A stretch of DNA of 64,000 nt from Aquitalea magnusonii (lineage in GTDB: Bacteria > Pseudomonadota > Gammaproteobacteria > Burkholderiales > Chromobacteriaceae): contig NZ_AP018823.1 in assembly GCF_002217795.2 (NCBI RefSeq), positions 1,922,001-1,986,000 on the forward strand, read 5' to 3'. The translations under genes were made by a program, and so were the position numbers. This document shows positions 37,847 through 46,380 of the stretch, piece by piece. The notes beneath the pieces were generated by a model. That model saw only the letters and a program-made list of their open reading frames with translations, ran no database searches and was not told the DNA's origin. Within the stretch, counting starts at the first letter, position 1. Each line of letters begins with the position of its first letter.

Positions 37847-37868
37847 CCTGCCCCTGCGGCAGGTTTTT
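37847..37868 (+). terminator. Terminator-like hairpin between trpG and trpD
   Basis: CCTGCC, loop CCTGC, GGCAGG and five T residues (37864-37868) lie 15 bases after the trpG stop and 55 bases before trpD. It could uncouple the two genes or act as an attenuator. Confidence 0.6.
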
Positions 37869-37922
37869 GCTGGTAGCGCACCGCAGCAGGCGGCAATGTA
37901 CCCGAGATTCAAGGACCCCGAC

Positions 37923-38951
37923 ATGCTTACCCCACAAGCCGCACTGAACCGGCTGATTGACGGCAACGAACTGTTTTTTGACGAAATGCTGGACCTGATG
38001 CGCCAGATCATGCGCGGTGAACTGACGCCGGCCCAGACGGCTGCCATCCTGATTGGCCTGCGCACCAAGGTGGAAAGTGTTTCCGAGATTGCCGCCGCCG
38101 CCACCGTGATGCGCGAATTTGCCACGCCGGTACCGGTAAAACAGCGTGAACACCTGATCGACACCTGCGGCACCGGTGGGGATAAAAGCCATACCTTCAA
38201 TATTTCCACCACCGCAGCCTTCGTGGTGGCTGCCGCCGGCGCACGGGTGGCCAAGCATGGCGGACGCTCGGTATCGTCCAGCTCCGGCAGCGCCGATGTA
38301 CTGGAACTGCTGGGCGTGAATCTGAACCTGACCCCAGAGCAGGTTGGCCGCTGCATCGACCAAATCGGGGTCGGCTTCATGTTCGCCCCCAATCACCACA
38401 GCGCGATGAAGCATGTGGCACCCATTCGCAAGGAACTGGGCGCGCGCACCATTTTCAACATCCTGGGGCCGTTGACCAACCCGGCCAATGCCGATCACCA
38501 GATCATGGGCGTCTTCCATCCCGACCTGGTAGGCATCCAGTCGCGGGTACTCAAGCAACTGGGCAGCCAGCACGTGATGATCGTACATGGCCTGGACGGG
38601 CTGGATGAAATCACCCTCAGCGACCGCACCATGGTGGCCGAACTGAAGCACGGCCAGATCGAAGAATACCTGCTGGACCCGCGCGAGCTGGGCTTTAGCT
38701 TCTTCGAACTCAAGGACATCCAGGCCAGCAGCGCCAGCGCCTCGCGCGACATCCTGCTGTCGGTGCTGGATAACCAACCCGGCCCGGCCCACGACATCGT
38801 GGTACTCAATGCCGGTGCGGCCATCTATACTGCCGACCTTTGCGGCACGCTGCCGGAAGGGATTGCCCTTGCCCGTCAGGTGCTGGCCGAAGGCAAGGCA
38901 CGGCAAAAACTGGACCAGTTGATCGAACTCAGCCAGTCCCTGGCCGCCTGA
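37923..38951 (+). CDS. trpD: Anthranilate phosphoribosyltransferase
   Basis: The 342-residue enzyme transfers phosphoribosyl from PRPP to anthranilate, the second step of tryptophan biosynthesis. The PRPP/magnesium motif [17 protein letters not shown] is intact, as are the anthranilate-site sequence [18 protein letters not shown] and HHSAMKH. The ATG opening MLTPQAAL has an AAGGA site; an earlier in-frame start adds nine unlikely residues. Length is normal for the family. Confidence 0.95.
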   Translation: MLTPQAALNRLIDGNELFFDEMLDLMRQIMRGELTPAQTAAILIGLRTKVESVSEIAAAATVMREFATPVPVKQREHLIDTCGTGGDKSHTFNISTTAAFVVAAAGARVAKHGGRSVSSSSGSADVLELLGVNLNLTPEQVGRCIDQIGVGFMFAPNHHSAMKHVAPIRKELGARTIFNILGPLTNPANADHQIMGVFHPDLVGIQSRVLKQLGSQHVMIVHGLDGLDEITLSDRTMVAELKHGQIEEYLLDPRELGFSFFELKDIQASSASASRDILLSVLDNQPGPAHDIVVLNAGAAIYTADLCGTLPEGIALARQVLAEGKARQKLDQLIELSQSLAA

Positions 38952-38972
38952 GCCTTATACTTTTCTTTTCGC

Positions 38973-39000
38973 GGCCGTCATTGCCTGACGGCCGGTTTTA
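38973..39000 (+). terminator. Rho-independent terminator of trpD
   Basis: GGCCGTCA, loop TTGCC, TGACGGCC, then GGTTTTA lies about 20 bases after the trpD stop codon. Confidence 0.7.
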
Positions 39001-39033
39001 CTGATTATTGTTTACGAGATTTTGCCTACCATC

Positions 39034-40410
39034 ATGAGCACACCATCCAAAGACATCTTCAAGGCCTACGATATCCGTGGCATTGTCGGTAAAACCCTGA
39101 CTGCGGATGTGGCCCGCCAAATCGGCCATGCCATCGGTTCCGAAGCACAAGCCCGCAAGGTAAAAGCCATCGTGGTTGGCCGTGATGGCCGCCTGTCCGG
39201 CCCGGACCTGAGCGATGCGCTGGCCAGCGGTATTCGCGCCGCTGGCGTGGATGTGATTGATGTGGGCCGCGTAGCCACGCCCATGCTGTACTTTGCCGCG
39301 TACGAACTGGGCACTCTGTCCGGCGTGATGGTGACCGGCAGCCACAACCCGCCGGATTACAATGGTTTCAAGATGATGCTGGCCGGCGACACGCTGGCCG
39401 GTGACGACATCCAGCGCCTGTACCAGCGCATCAAGGACAAGGATCTGAGCCAGGGTGAAGGCGGCTATCGCACCCATGACATCGTGGAAGCCTATCTGGA
39501 CCGCATCACCAGCGATGTAAAGCTGGAACGCAATATGAATATCGTGGTGGATTGCGGTAACGGTGTGGCCGGTGCCTTTGCTCCGGTGTTGTTCCGCCGC
39601 CTGGGCTGCCGCGTACGCGAGCTGTTCTGCGAAGTGGATGGCAGCTTCCCCAACCACCATCCGGACCCGGCCAAACCGGAAAACCTGCAGGACGTCATTG
39701 AAGCGCTGGCCAAGACCGACTCCGAACTGGGCCTGGCGTTTGATGGCGACGGCGACCGCCTGGGTGTAGTCACCAAGGATGGCAACATCATCTGGCCGGA
39801 CCGTCAGCTGATGCTGTTTGCTGCCGATGTGCTGGAACGCAACCCCAAAGCCAAGATCATCTACGACGTCAAATCCACCCGTCTGCTCAAGCCGTGGATT
39901 CTGGAAAATGGCGGCGAGCCGGTGATGGCCCGTACCGGCCACAGCTTCATCAAGGCCAAGATCAAGGAAACCGGCGCCCTGCTGGCCGGTGAAATGAGCG
40001 GCCACGTGTTCTTCAAGGAACGCTGGTACGGTTTTGATGACGGCATGTACGCCGGCGTGCGCCTGCTGGAAGTGCTGTCGCGCGTGGAAGACCCCAGCGC
40101 CGTGCTCAATGCGCTGCCCAACGCCATCTCCACCCCGGAACTCAACCTCAAGATGAAGGCCGAGGGCGAAAACCATGCACTGATCGCCAAACTGCAGAAA
40201 TCTGCCAAGTTCGAGGGTGCTGACGAAGTGAATACACTGGATGGCCTGCGCGTCGAGTACGCCGACGGTTTTGGCCTGGCGCGCGCGTCCAATACCACGC
40301 CGGTAATCGTGCTGCGTTTTGAAGCCGACAATGCCGAGGCCCTGGAACGCATCAAGGCCGACTTCCGCCGCGTGCTGTCTGCCGCCACCGATGCAGCGCT
40401 GCCGTTCTGA
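39034..40410 (+). CDS. Phosphomannomutase/phosphoglucomutase (AlgC-like)
   Basis: The 458-residue alpha-D-phosphohexomutase has the phosphoserine loop TGSHNPPDYNG, the magnesium loop DGDGDRLG and the sugar-specificity loop GEMSGHVFF, all as in Pseudomonas AlgC. It interconverts 1- and 6-phosphates of mannose or glucose in the cytoplasm, feeding LPS and exopolysaccharide precursors. The ATG opening MSTPSKDIFKAYDIRG was used; a TTG four codons earlier is possible. It appears monocistronic. Confidence 0.93.
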   Translation: MSTPSKDIFKAYDIRGIVGKTLTADVARQIGHAIGSEAQARKVKAIVVGRDGRLSGPDLSDALASGIRAAGVDVIDVGRVATPMLYFAAYELGTLSGVMVTGSHNPPDYNGFKMMLAGDTLAGDDIQRLYQRIKDKDLSQGEGGYRTHDIVEAYLDRITSDVKLERNMNIVVDCGNGVAGAFAPVLFRRLGCRVRELFCEVDGSFPNHHPDPAKPENLQDVIEALAKTDSELGLAFDGDGDRLGVVTKDGNIIWPDRQLMLFAADVLERNPKAKIIYDVKSTRLLKPWILENGGEPVMARTGHSFIKAKIKETGALLAGEMSGHVFFKERWYGFDDGMYAGVRLLEVLSRVEDPSAVLNALPNAISTPELNLKMKAEGENHALIAKLQKSAKFEGADEVNTLDGLRVEYADGFGLARASNTTPVIVLRFEADNAEALERIKADFRRVLSAATDAALPF

Positions 40411-40496
40411 TGCGCAATGATGGCGTGATGGTGGCGCAAGGCCAGCTACCGCCGCCATCCACCCGTCACGGCTCTTCACGGATATAGTGCAGCGCT

Positions 40497-40559
40497 GGTC
40501 GCTTGGCTATAATGGCGACCGAACCAGACCACAAGGGACATGCAAGCCATGTCCCTTGT
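40497..40559 (+). promoter_or_regulatory. prmB promoter with inverted repeat around the -10 and a leader hairpin
   Basis: A perfect -10 TATAAT (40508-40513) is preceded by TGGC and flanked by inverted GGTCGC (40497-40502) and GCGACC (40515-40520). Just downstream, within the presumed leader, ACAAGGGACATG (40531-40542) and its exact complement (40548-40559) form a 12-base-pair hairpin with a five-base loop. No -35 match is convincing. Confidence 0.6.
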
Positions 40560-40604
40560 CATTATCGACGGGGCGAAACTCCTCCCTGTCCAGAAAGGAC
40601 AAGC

Positions 40605-41525
40605 ATGTACGCACAGGCTGCCAGCAGCTTTAGCACCGTACGCGATCTGCTGCGTTTTGCGGTGTCGCGTTTCAACCAGGCCGGCCTCACCTATGGCCAC
40701 GGCACCGACAATGCCCACGACGAAGCTGCCTACCTCATCCTCACCACGCTGAAGCTGCCGATCGACCGGCTGGAACCCTATCTGGATGCCCGCCTGCTGC
40801 CGACCGAGGTGAAGGACGTGGTGGACCTGATTGAACGCCGGGCCGAAGAAAAAGTGCCGGTGGCCTATCTCACCCACGAAGCCTGGCAGGGTGAGTTCAG
40901 CTTCTATGTGGATGAACGCGTGCTGGTGCCGCGCTCCTTCATCTACGAACTGCTGGGTGAGCCGCTGCAACCGTGGATCGAACATCCCGAACTGGTACAC
41001 CGCGCGCTGGATTTGTGTACTGGCTCTGGCTGCCTGGCCATTCAACTGGCACACCATTACCCGGACGCCGAAATCGACGCCGTGGACATTTCGCTGGATG
41101 CGCTGGAAGTAGCGGCCATCAATGTGCAGAACTATGGCCTGGAAGACCAGATCCAGCTGATTCACAGCGATCTGTGCGAAGGCCTGGAAGAGCCCTACGA
41201 CCTGATCATCGCCAACCCGCCGTATGTGGATGCCGAGTCGGTGGACGCGCTGCCGCAGGAATACCTGCACGAGCCGGAAATTGCCCTGGGTTCGGGTGAA
41301 GACGGCCTGGACGCCACGCGCGAAATCCTGCGCCGCGCGCCGGACCTGCTGACCGAGCATGGTGTACTGCTGGTGGAAATCGGCCATAACCGTGACATGC
41401 TGGAAGAGTGCTTCCCCAACCTGCCCTTCATGTGGATGGAAACCGCCAGCGGCGATGGCTTTGTCTTCCTGCTGACTCGCGACGACCTGATCAAGGGCCT
41501 GGAGCTGGACGCTGCCGCAGAATAA
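40605..41525 (+). CDS. prmB: Ribosomal protein uL3 N5-glutamine methyltransferase
   Basis: This 306-residue SAM-dependent methyltransferase modifies a glutamine of ribosomal protein L3. The SAM-binding sequence LDLCTGSGCLAIQLA and catalytic NPPY are present, and VPRSFIYELL in the N-terminal half distinguishes PrmB from PrmC. An AGGA site lies six bases before the ATG. The frame extends 34 codons further upstream into the promoter, which is rejected. Confidence 0.94.
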   Translation: MYAQAASSFSTVRDLLRFAVSRFNQAGLTYGHGTDNAHDEAAYLILTTLKLPIDRLEPYLDARLLPTEVKDVVDLIERRAEEKVPVAYLTHEAWQGEFSFYVDERVLVPRSFIYELLGEPLQPWIEHPELVHRALDLCTGSGCLAIQLAHHYPDAEIDAVDISLDALEVAAINVQNYGLEDQIQLIHSDLCEGLEEPYDLIIANPPYVDAESVDALPQEYLHEPEIALGSGEDGLDATREILRRAPDLLTEHGVLLVEIGHNRDMLEECFPNLPFMWMETASGDGFVFLLTRDDLIKGLELDAAAE

Positions 41526-41539
41526 GCCAGCACCCAACC

Positions 41540-41568
41540 AAAAAAGCCGGACATAGTCCGGCTTTTTT
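41540..41568. terminator. Bidirectional terminator between prmB and the LysE gene
   Basis: GCCGGAC, loop ATA, GTCCGGC with A and T tracts of six on the two sides. It lies between two convergent genes. Confidence 0.88.
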
Positions 41569-41594
41569 GCATTCCCCCTTGCCCACACGCTTGC

Positions 41595-42218
41595 TCAAGG
41601 CGTGAAGCCGTAATTCCAGACCAGCAGGCTGCTGGTAAACAACATGATCAGGCCGATGGCGCAATCCAGGATGCGCCAGCTACGCTCCTGCTGAAACAGC
41701 GGTGCCAGCTTGCCAGCAAAAAAGCCGATGCCGACAAACCAGCACACCGATGCCGTGATGCTGCCCAGAATGAATGAGGGGGCGGCATGGCTGCCATATA
41801 CCGAAGCCACGCTGCCAATCAGGATGACGGTATCCAGCCAGACATAGGGATTGAGCAGCGTCACCAGCAAGATGGTGCGAATCGCCTTTTTCCTGTCCCG
41901 CTCCACCGAGCCATCCAGCTGCAACGCCCCCGGATGCAGCGCGGCCCGGAAGGATTTGAACCCCAACCACAACAAGAAAGCCGCGCCCAGCCAGGCCACG
42001 GTCTGCACAAAACCGGGAATGGCACCGATGATCCTGCCCATGCCCAGCACACCACAGCTAATGAGCAGCACATCCGCCACAATGCAGATCAGCACGATGG
42101 GCAGAATATGGCTGCGACCAATGCCCTGCCGGATGATGAAGGCATTTTGTGGGCCGATACCCACGATCTGGCTGGTGGACAGCCCCAGCGCAGCCAGATA
42201 AACATTCAGATTGAACAT
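41595..42218 (-). CDS. LysE/ArgO-family amino-acid exporter
   Basis: The 207-residue inner-membrane protein has about six hydrophobic helices and the family motif GIGPQNAFIIRQG in the first loop, as in LysE and ArgO. It exports basic amino acids such as arginine or lysine. The ATG opening MFNLNVYLAALG has GGCGAG upstream and is preferred over a start 17 codons earlier. In many bacteria the adjacent gene is an ArgP/LysG regulator; here the adjacent LysR is a different subfamily, while an ArgP-like gene lies 5 kb away. Confidence 0.9.
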   Translation of the reverse strand: MFNLNVYLAALGLSTSQIVGIGPQNAFIIRQGIGRSHILPIVLICIVADVLLISCGVLGMGRIIGAIPGFVQTVAWLGAAFLLWLGFKSFRAALHPGALQLDGSVERDRKKAIRTILLVTLLNPYVWLDTVILIGSVASVYGSHAAPSFILGSITASVCWFVGIGFFAGKLAPLFQQERSWRILDCAIGLIMLFTSSLLVWNYGFTP

Positions 42219-42280
42219 GATTTTCTCGCCAGACAAACCGCCGCCTTGCCGGGTGGCAAAGCAAGCCATGAACAGGCGCG

Positions 42281-42314
42281 TAGCTTAAAGTCAATTTGAA
42301 TAGAAGTTAAGCTA
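42281..42314. promoter_or_regulatory. Inverted repeat upstream of the LysE gene (candidate operator)
   Basis: TAGCTTAA (42281-42288) and TTAAGCTA (42307-42314) are exact complements 18 bases apart in an unusually AT-rich leader of the LysE gene. Confidence 0.45.
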
Positions 42315-42346
42315 ATAATTTTTATATATGATAAGAAATTCTAATA

Positions 42347-43288
42347 TCAATTCAGCCCCTGGCCGCTACGATACTCCAGCAAGCCCGGCAACTGACTCTT
42401 GAAAAAGTCAATCAACACCCGCACTGCCGGGGACAAACCACGGCGCGTCGGATACAGCATCACCAGCCGCCCGTCCTTGGGTCGCCACTGCGGCAGCAAC
42501 AACTGCAAGCGGCCATCCGCCAACTCCTCGGCACAGCTATATAAGGGCAGCCCGGCCACCCCCAAACCGGCCAGCGCCGCCTGCTTCAGGGTTTGCACAT
42601 GATCACTGCGCAGCAGCACATTCACCCGCACGTCCTGGCAGATGCCAGAATCGTGGCGTAACAGCAAAACATCCGCATCCCCCTCCTGCGCAGTGAACAA
42701 CAGGCTGCCACGTCCCTCCAGTTGTTGCGGCAATAGAATATCGCCCTCTTGCGCCACCCATGCCGGCGCGGCCAGCAAGCCCCATTGCGCGGTACACAGG
42801 CTGACTTGCACCAGGCTGGAAGACGCCTGTTCGAAGCCAACACCACGCACCACCACATCCACCCCCTCTTCCAGCAAGTCCACCTGACGATTACTGGCCT
42901 GCACCGACAATCTCACCTTGGGATAGCGCTGCATGAAGGCCGGCAGCAAACGTGACAAGGCGGCATCGGCAATGGCTATCGGCATGCTCAGCCGCACCTT
43001 GCCACTTGGCTCCTGCCGGCGCTGGCGTACCGCGGCTTCACCCGCCTGCGCCTCGGCCAGCATGGCCAGGCAATGGGCATACAGCGCCTCACCGGCATCG
43101 GTCAGCCGCACCGTGCGCGCATTACGCTGCAACAAGCGTGTTTCCAGCCTTTGCTCCAGCAAGCTGATACGGCGCGAAAGGCGTGACTTGGGCAGCCCCA
43201 GACTGCGGGCCGCCGCACTAAAGCCCTGCCGCTGCACCACCTGGGAAAACAGAAACAGATCATTCAAATCAAGTGCAAGTGGAGTCAT
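42347..43288 (-). CDS. LysR-family transcriptional regulator
   Basis: This 313-residue regulator has an N-terminal winged helix (about 5-62; FSAAARSLGLPKSRLSRRISLLEQRL) and the periplasmic-binding-protein-like effector domain. The DNA-binding region, with the Lys-Ser-Arg-Leu-Ser-Arg recognition helix, is of the AaeR/DsdC-like subgroup. AGGA is seven bases before the ATG at 43288, whereas an ATG six bases upstream would have almost no spacing. It is divergent from the isochorismatase/SDR/monooxygenase/pirin cluster, with a perfect palindrome between them, and is the likely controller. Confidence 0.88.
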   Translation of the reverse strand: MTPLALDLNDLFLFSQVVQRQGFSAAARSLGLPKSRLSRRISLLEQRLETRLLQRNARTVRLTDAGEALYAHCLAMLAEAQAGEAAVRQRRQEPSGKVRLSMPIAIADAALSRLLPAFMQRYPKVRLSVQASNRQVDLLEEGVDVVVRGVGFEQASSSLVQVSLCTAQWGLLAAPAWVAQEGDILLPQQLEGRGSLLFTAQEGDADVLLLRHDSGICQDVRVNVLLRSDHVQTLKQAALAGLGVAGLPLYSCAEELADGRLQLLLPQWRPKDGRLVMLYPTRRGLSPAVRVLIDFFKSQLPGLLEYRSGQGLN

Positions 43289-43318
43289 GGACATGTCCTT
43301 GCCGCGAATCGGCACACT

Positions 43319-43340
43319 ATCGTTCCACCAGTGGAACGAT
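43319..43340. promoter_or_regulatory. Perfect 22-base palindrome, probable LysR operator
   Basis: ATCGTTCCAC (43319-43328), CA, GTGGAACGAT (43331-43340) sits 31 bases upstream of the LysR start in the divergent intergenic region. It fits the T-N11-A style of LysR boxes. Confidence 0.65.
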
Positions 43341-43482
43341 AACTACGATTTTTCCTACATTTTAGGCCTGGCTACCTTGCCCATAATACGCCCACGCAAT
43401 CAGACCTTTGATACAAGCCCCACCCTAAACAGTCAACGGGGCATGGCCGGATTGCTTACACCACCACGCAAAGGACCAAGCC

Positions 43483-44208
43483 ATGAAAATTCGTCAACTG
43501 CTCAGCGCCAGCCTGATCGGCCTGGCCGCCCTAGCCGCGGCCAGCAGCGCCCTGCCCGCCGCCACAGCCACCACCACCACCGCTGCCCAAGCAAATGCCA
43601 ATCTCAGCATGCTGTCGCGAGACAATGCCGTGTTGCTGTTGGTGGATCATCAGGTGGGCCTGCTCAGCGGGGTGCGCGACACCACGGTGGGCGAGCTGAA
43701 ACATAATGTGGTGGCCCTGGCCAAGGCCGCGCGCACCCTGGGCGTGCCAGTGATTGTGACCGCCACCATGCCGGATGGCATGTGGGGGCCGACCATGCCG
43801 GAACTGATGGCCGCGCTGCCCGGCGTGCAAGTCATCAGCCGCACCATGATCAATGCCTGGGAAGACCCGAAAGTGCGCGCCGCCATTGAAAAAACCGGTC
43901 GCAAGCAAATCATCGTGGCCGGGGTATCGCTGGAAATCTGTGCCAGCTTCCCGGCCCTGTCAGCCAAGGCGGCTGGCTATGACACCCGTGTCGTGCTGGA
44001 TGCTTCCGGCACCTTTAATGAAGCCAAGCGTACCGCAGGCTTGCAACGCCTGCTGGGTGCGGGCATCCCGGTCACCGACTACGCCACGGCAGCGGTAGAA
44101 ATGCTGCGCAGCAATGTCGACCCCAAGGCCCATGCGGTCTACAGCGATCTGGACATGCCGTTTGCCACCCTGGTATGGCAGATGCAAAGCGGCTTCAGCA
44201 AGAAATAA
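43483..44208 (+). CDS. Exported isochorismatase-family (YcaC-like) cysteine hydrolase
   Basis: The 241-residue protein has an N-terminal signal-like segment (about 1-28, MKIRQLLSASLIGLAALAAA) followed by the isochorismatase fold. The triad positions are Asp55 (LLLVDHQVG), Arg120 in VISRTMINAWED where the classical enzymes have Lys, and Cys153 in GVSLEICASFPA. YcaC-like members share the INAW sequence and have no firmly known substrate. Periplasmic location is unusual for this usually cytoplasmic fold. AAAGGA lies eight bases before the ATG. It is the first gene of the probable LysR-regulated cluster. Confidence 0.85.
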   Translation: MKIRQLLSASLIGLAALAAASSALPAATATTTTAAQANANLSMLSRDNAVLLLVDHQVGLLSGVRDTTVGELKHNVVALAKAARTLGVPVIVTATMPDGMWGPTMPELMAALPGVQVISRTMINAWEDPKVRAAIEKTGRKQIIVAGVSLEICASFPALSAKAAGYDTRVVLDASGTFNEAKRTAGLQRLLGAGIPVTDYATAAVEMLRSNVDPKAHAVYSDLDMPFATLVWQMQSGFSKK

Positions 44209-44293
44209 GCCGCCGTAAAGACCCCTGCCAGCGCCCACATGACGACGCTGGCAGCCAACAGCCTTCCATCAAGCCAAACAGGGCAAATTCAAT

Positions 44294-45040
44294 ATGAAAC
44301 AAGCAGATAAGGTAGCGGTTGTCACCGGCGGTTCGCGCGGCATTGGCGCAGCCATTGCCCGCAAACTGGCCGATGAGGGCGCGCAGCTAGTGATTGTGTA
44401 TCGCAGCAATCAACAACAGGCGGAGCATGTCGTTGCCGACATCATCAGCCGGGGTGGCAAGGCGGTGGCCTATGCCGCCGATGTCAGCCAGGAGCAGGCG
44501 GTGCGCAATGTGCTGTCCGCCATCGCCACCCGTTTTGGCCGTATCGACATCCTGATCAACAATGCCGGGATATTTGAAGGACGCAGCCTGAGCGAAGTGG
44601 ATGCCGAACATATTGCCCGTGTCTTCAACGGCAATATGGGCAGCATGCTGCTGATGACCCGCCATGCGCTGCCGCTTTTCCCCGAACACGGCGGCCGCAT
44701 TGTCAATCTGTCCAGCAACCTGATTTATTCACCACGCATCGGCACCGCCATCTACGCTGCCAGCAAGGCGGCCGTTTCGGTGCTGACTCATGCCTATGCG
44801 CTGGAGCTGGGGCCGCGTGGCATTACCGTCAATGCGGTGGCACCGGCCATGACCGAAACCGATATGACCGCAGCCACACCACCGGCGCGGCGCGCAGCCG
44901 TGGCCAATGGCACACCGCTGGGGCGGGTGGCGCAACCACAAGACATCGCTGACGTGGTGGCCTTTCTGGCCAGTGATGATGCCCGCTGGATTACCGGCCG
45001 CACCCTGCTGACCGATGGCGGCCTGACCGATGCCCTGTAA
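44294..45040 (+). CDS. Short-chain dehydrogenase/reductase
   Basis: The 248-residue classical SDR has the nucleotide-binding TGGSRGIG, NNAG, catalytic Ser in NLSSN and the active-site YAASK, plus the FabG-like C-terminus WITGRTLLTDGG. Likely an NADP(H)-dependent ketone or alcohol oxidoreductase; substrate unknown. It lies 85 bases after the isochorismatase-like gene and 13 bases before a small monooxygenase-like gene, suggesting one transcript. Confidence 0.9.
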   Translation: MKQADKVAVVTGGSRGIGAAIARKLADEGAQLVIVYRSNQQQAEHVVADIISRGGKAVAYAADVSQEQAVRNVLSAIATRFGRIDILINNAGIFEGRSLSEVDAEHIARVFNGNMGSMLLMTRHALPLFPEHGGRIVNLSSNLIYSPRIGTAIYAASKAAVSVLTHAYALELGPRGITVNAVAPAMTETDMTAATPPARRAAVANGTPLGRVAQPQDIADVVAFLASDDARWITGRTLLTDGGLTDAL

Positions 45041-45053
45041 GGTCACAACAGAC

Positions 45054-45359
45054 ATGCATGTGTTGACGGTGGAACTCACCATCAAAGCGGAGTGTGTGGC
45101 TGATTTCCTGCAAGAACTACAGCAGTTCAGCCGCTTCATTCTGCAGCAAGAAGCCGACTGCCTGCGCTTTGAAATCTTCCAGGACGCTGACGACCCCTGC
45201 CGCATCCTGCTGCTGGAAGGCTGGAGCAGCCGCCAATATCTGGAACAGGTGCAATTACTGCGCGCGTACTACCAGCCCTATTTCGCCAGGGTGCACAGCA
45301 TGTTTGCGGCAGCGCGCCTGCTACGGCACTGGCAAGCACTGCCGCTGGAGCACAGTTAA
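45054..45359 (+). CDS. Small ABM-fold (YgiN-like) putative quinol monooxygenase
   Basis: The 101-residue protein has the antibiotic biosynthesis monooxygenase fold (MHVLTVELTIKAECVADFLQ, then DCLRFEIFQDADDPCRILLLEGW and Y-LEQV). Such small dimeric proteins oxidise quinols or act as scavengers in quinone stress. It starts 13 bases after the SDR stop; an ATG overlapping the SDR end (45030) would add eight residues. Its neighbours, an SDR and a pirin, are often induced together under electrophile or quinone stress in other bacteria (inference). Confidence 0.82.
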   Translation: MHVLTVELTIKAECVADFLQELQQFSRFILQQEADCLRFEIFQDADDPCRILLLEGWSSRQYLEQVQLLRAYYQPYFARVHSMFAAARLLRHWQALPLEHS

Positions 45360-45483
45360 AGCAAGCCTGCAGCCAGGCAGTACAAGAGCAATACCGGCAG
45401 CAGCACAGCGGCAGCCGGTATTGCAACTGACGTTTAACCACGCTGCGGCCATCTGGCCCGGCGGCAATCAGGACACAAGCACA

Positions 45484-46380
45484 ATGACAGGACTGAAGAT
45501 TTCCGCAGCGGTCCACGGCCAGCCGCTCACCATTGGCAGTGGCTTTCAGGCCCAGCATTTTGGCGAGCAGATGTTCCACGGCCTGATCGACCCGGTGGTG
45601 ATGGTGGACCACTTCCACATGACGGCCCCCACCTTCGAACCACACCCGCACGCCGGGATTTCCGCCGTGACCTATATGTTCGAAGACGCCAGCAGCCCGC
45701 ATGTCAATTACGACTCCATGGGCAATCAGGGCCCCATCGTGCCGGGTGCCCTGCACTGGCTGGCAGCCGGACGCGGTGCGGTGCATACCGAGCAGCCGGA
45801 AGGCGCCAATCCGCACGTGCATGCACTGCAGATTTTCGTCAACCTCCCGGCCAGCAAGAAAATGCAGCCCCCGTTTGCCGTGCATGCCGAGCCGACCGAC
45901 ATCCCGGAATATCAGGCAGCGGGCGTGCGGGTGCGTATTGCCGCCGGCAGCAGTAACGGCATTCACGCCGCCCACAGCGCGGCATTGCCGGAAGCCTTTA
46001 CCTTGCTGGATGGCTTTATTGATGCCGGCCAGCGCTTCACGCATGCGCTGGAGCCAGGCTGGAATGCCATGCTCTATGCCATTGACGCCCCACTACAACT
46101 GACAAGCGATGGACAAAGCAGCGACATCCCGGCCGGAGCAGCCGTTGGCATTGCTCTGGCTGATTCGGCGGCACACGCTGCCCGGCTGCAGATCCATGCT
46201 GAGGCCGGCTGTCACTTTGTCTTGCTGTCCGGCCCGGCGCTGCACGAGCCACTGGTCAAGCATGGCCCCTTCGTGATGAATAGCAGCGAGGAAATCAACG
46301 ACCGCATCCGGGCGTATCAGCGCGGTGAGTTCGGGCAATTGACCGAGGACTGGCTGCGCAACAGCCAGCAGCCCGCATGA
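45484..46380 (+). CDS. Pirin-family bicupin protein
   Basis: The 298-residue pirin has the N-terminal cupin with metal-ligand motif FEPHPHAGISAVTYMFE and the second histidine/glutamate pair in AVHTEQPE, then KMQPPF and a degenerate C-terminal cupin. Bacterial pirins bind iron or other metals, and some are quercetin dioxygenases. The frame is open far upstream, but family similarity begins at the ATG opening MTGLKISAAV. It overlaps the next gene by four bases (ATGA), so it is co-translated with the MFS transporter. Confidence 0.9.
   Translation: MTGLKISAAVHGQPLTIGSGFQAQHFGEQMFHGLIDPVVMVDHFHMTAPTFEPHPHAGISAVTYMFEDASSPHVNYDSMGNQGPIVPGALHWLAAGRGAVHTEQPEGANPHVHALQIFVNLPASKKMQPPFAVHAEPTDIPEYQAAGVRVRIAAGSSNGIHAAHSAALPEAFTLLDGFIDAGQRFTHALEPGWNAMLYAIDAPLQLTSDGQSSDIPAGAAVGIALADSAAHAARLQIHAEAGCHFVLLSGPALHEPLVKHGPFVMNSSEEINDRIRAYQRGEFGQLTEDWLRNSQQPA

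Noticed and set aside
45094..45483. N-terminal extension of the pirin frame
   Set aside because: It overlaps the small monooxygenase gene in another frame; pirin similarity begins at 45484.
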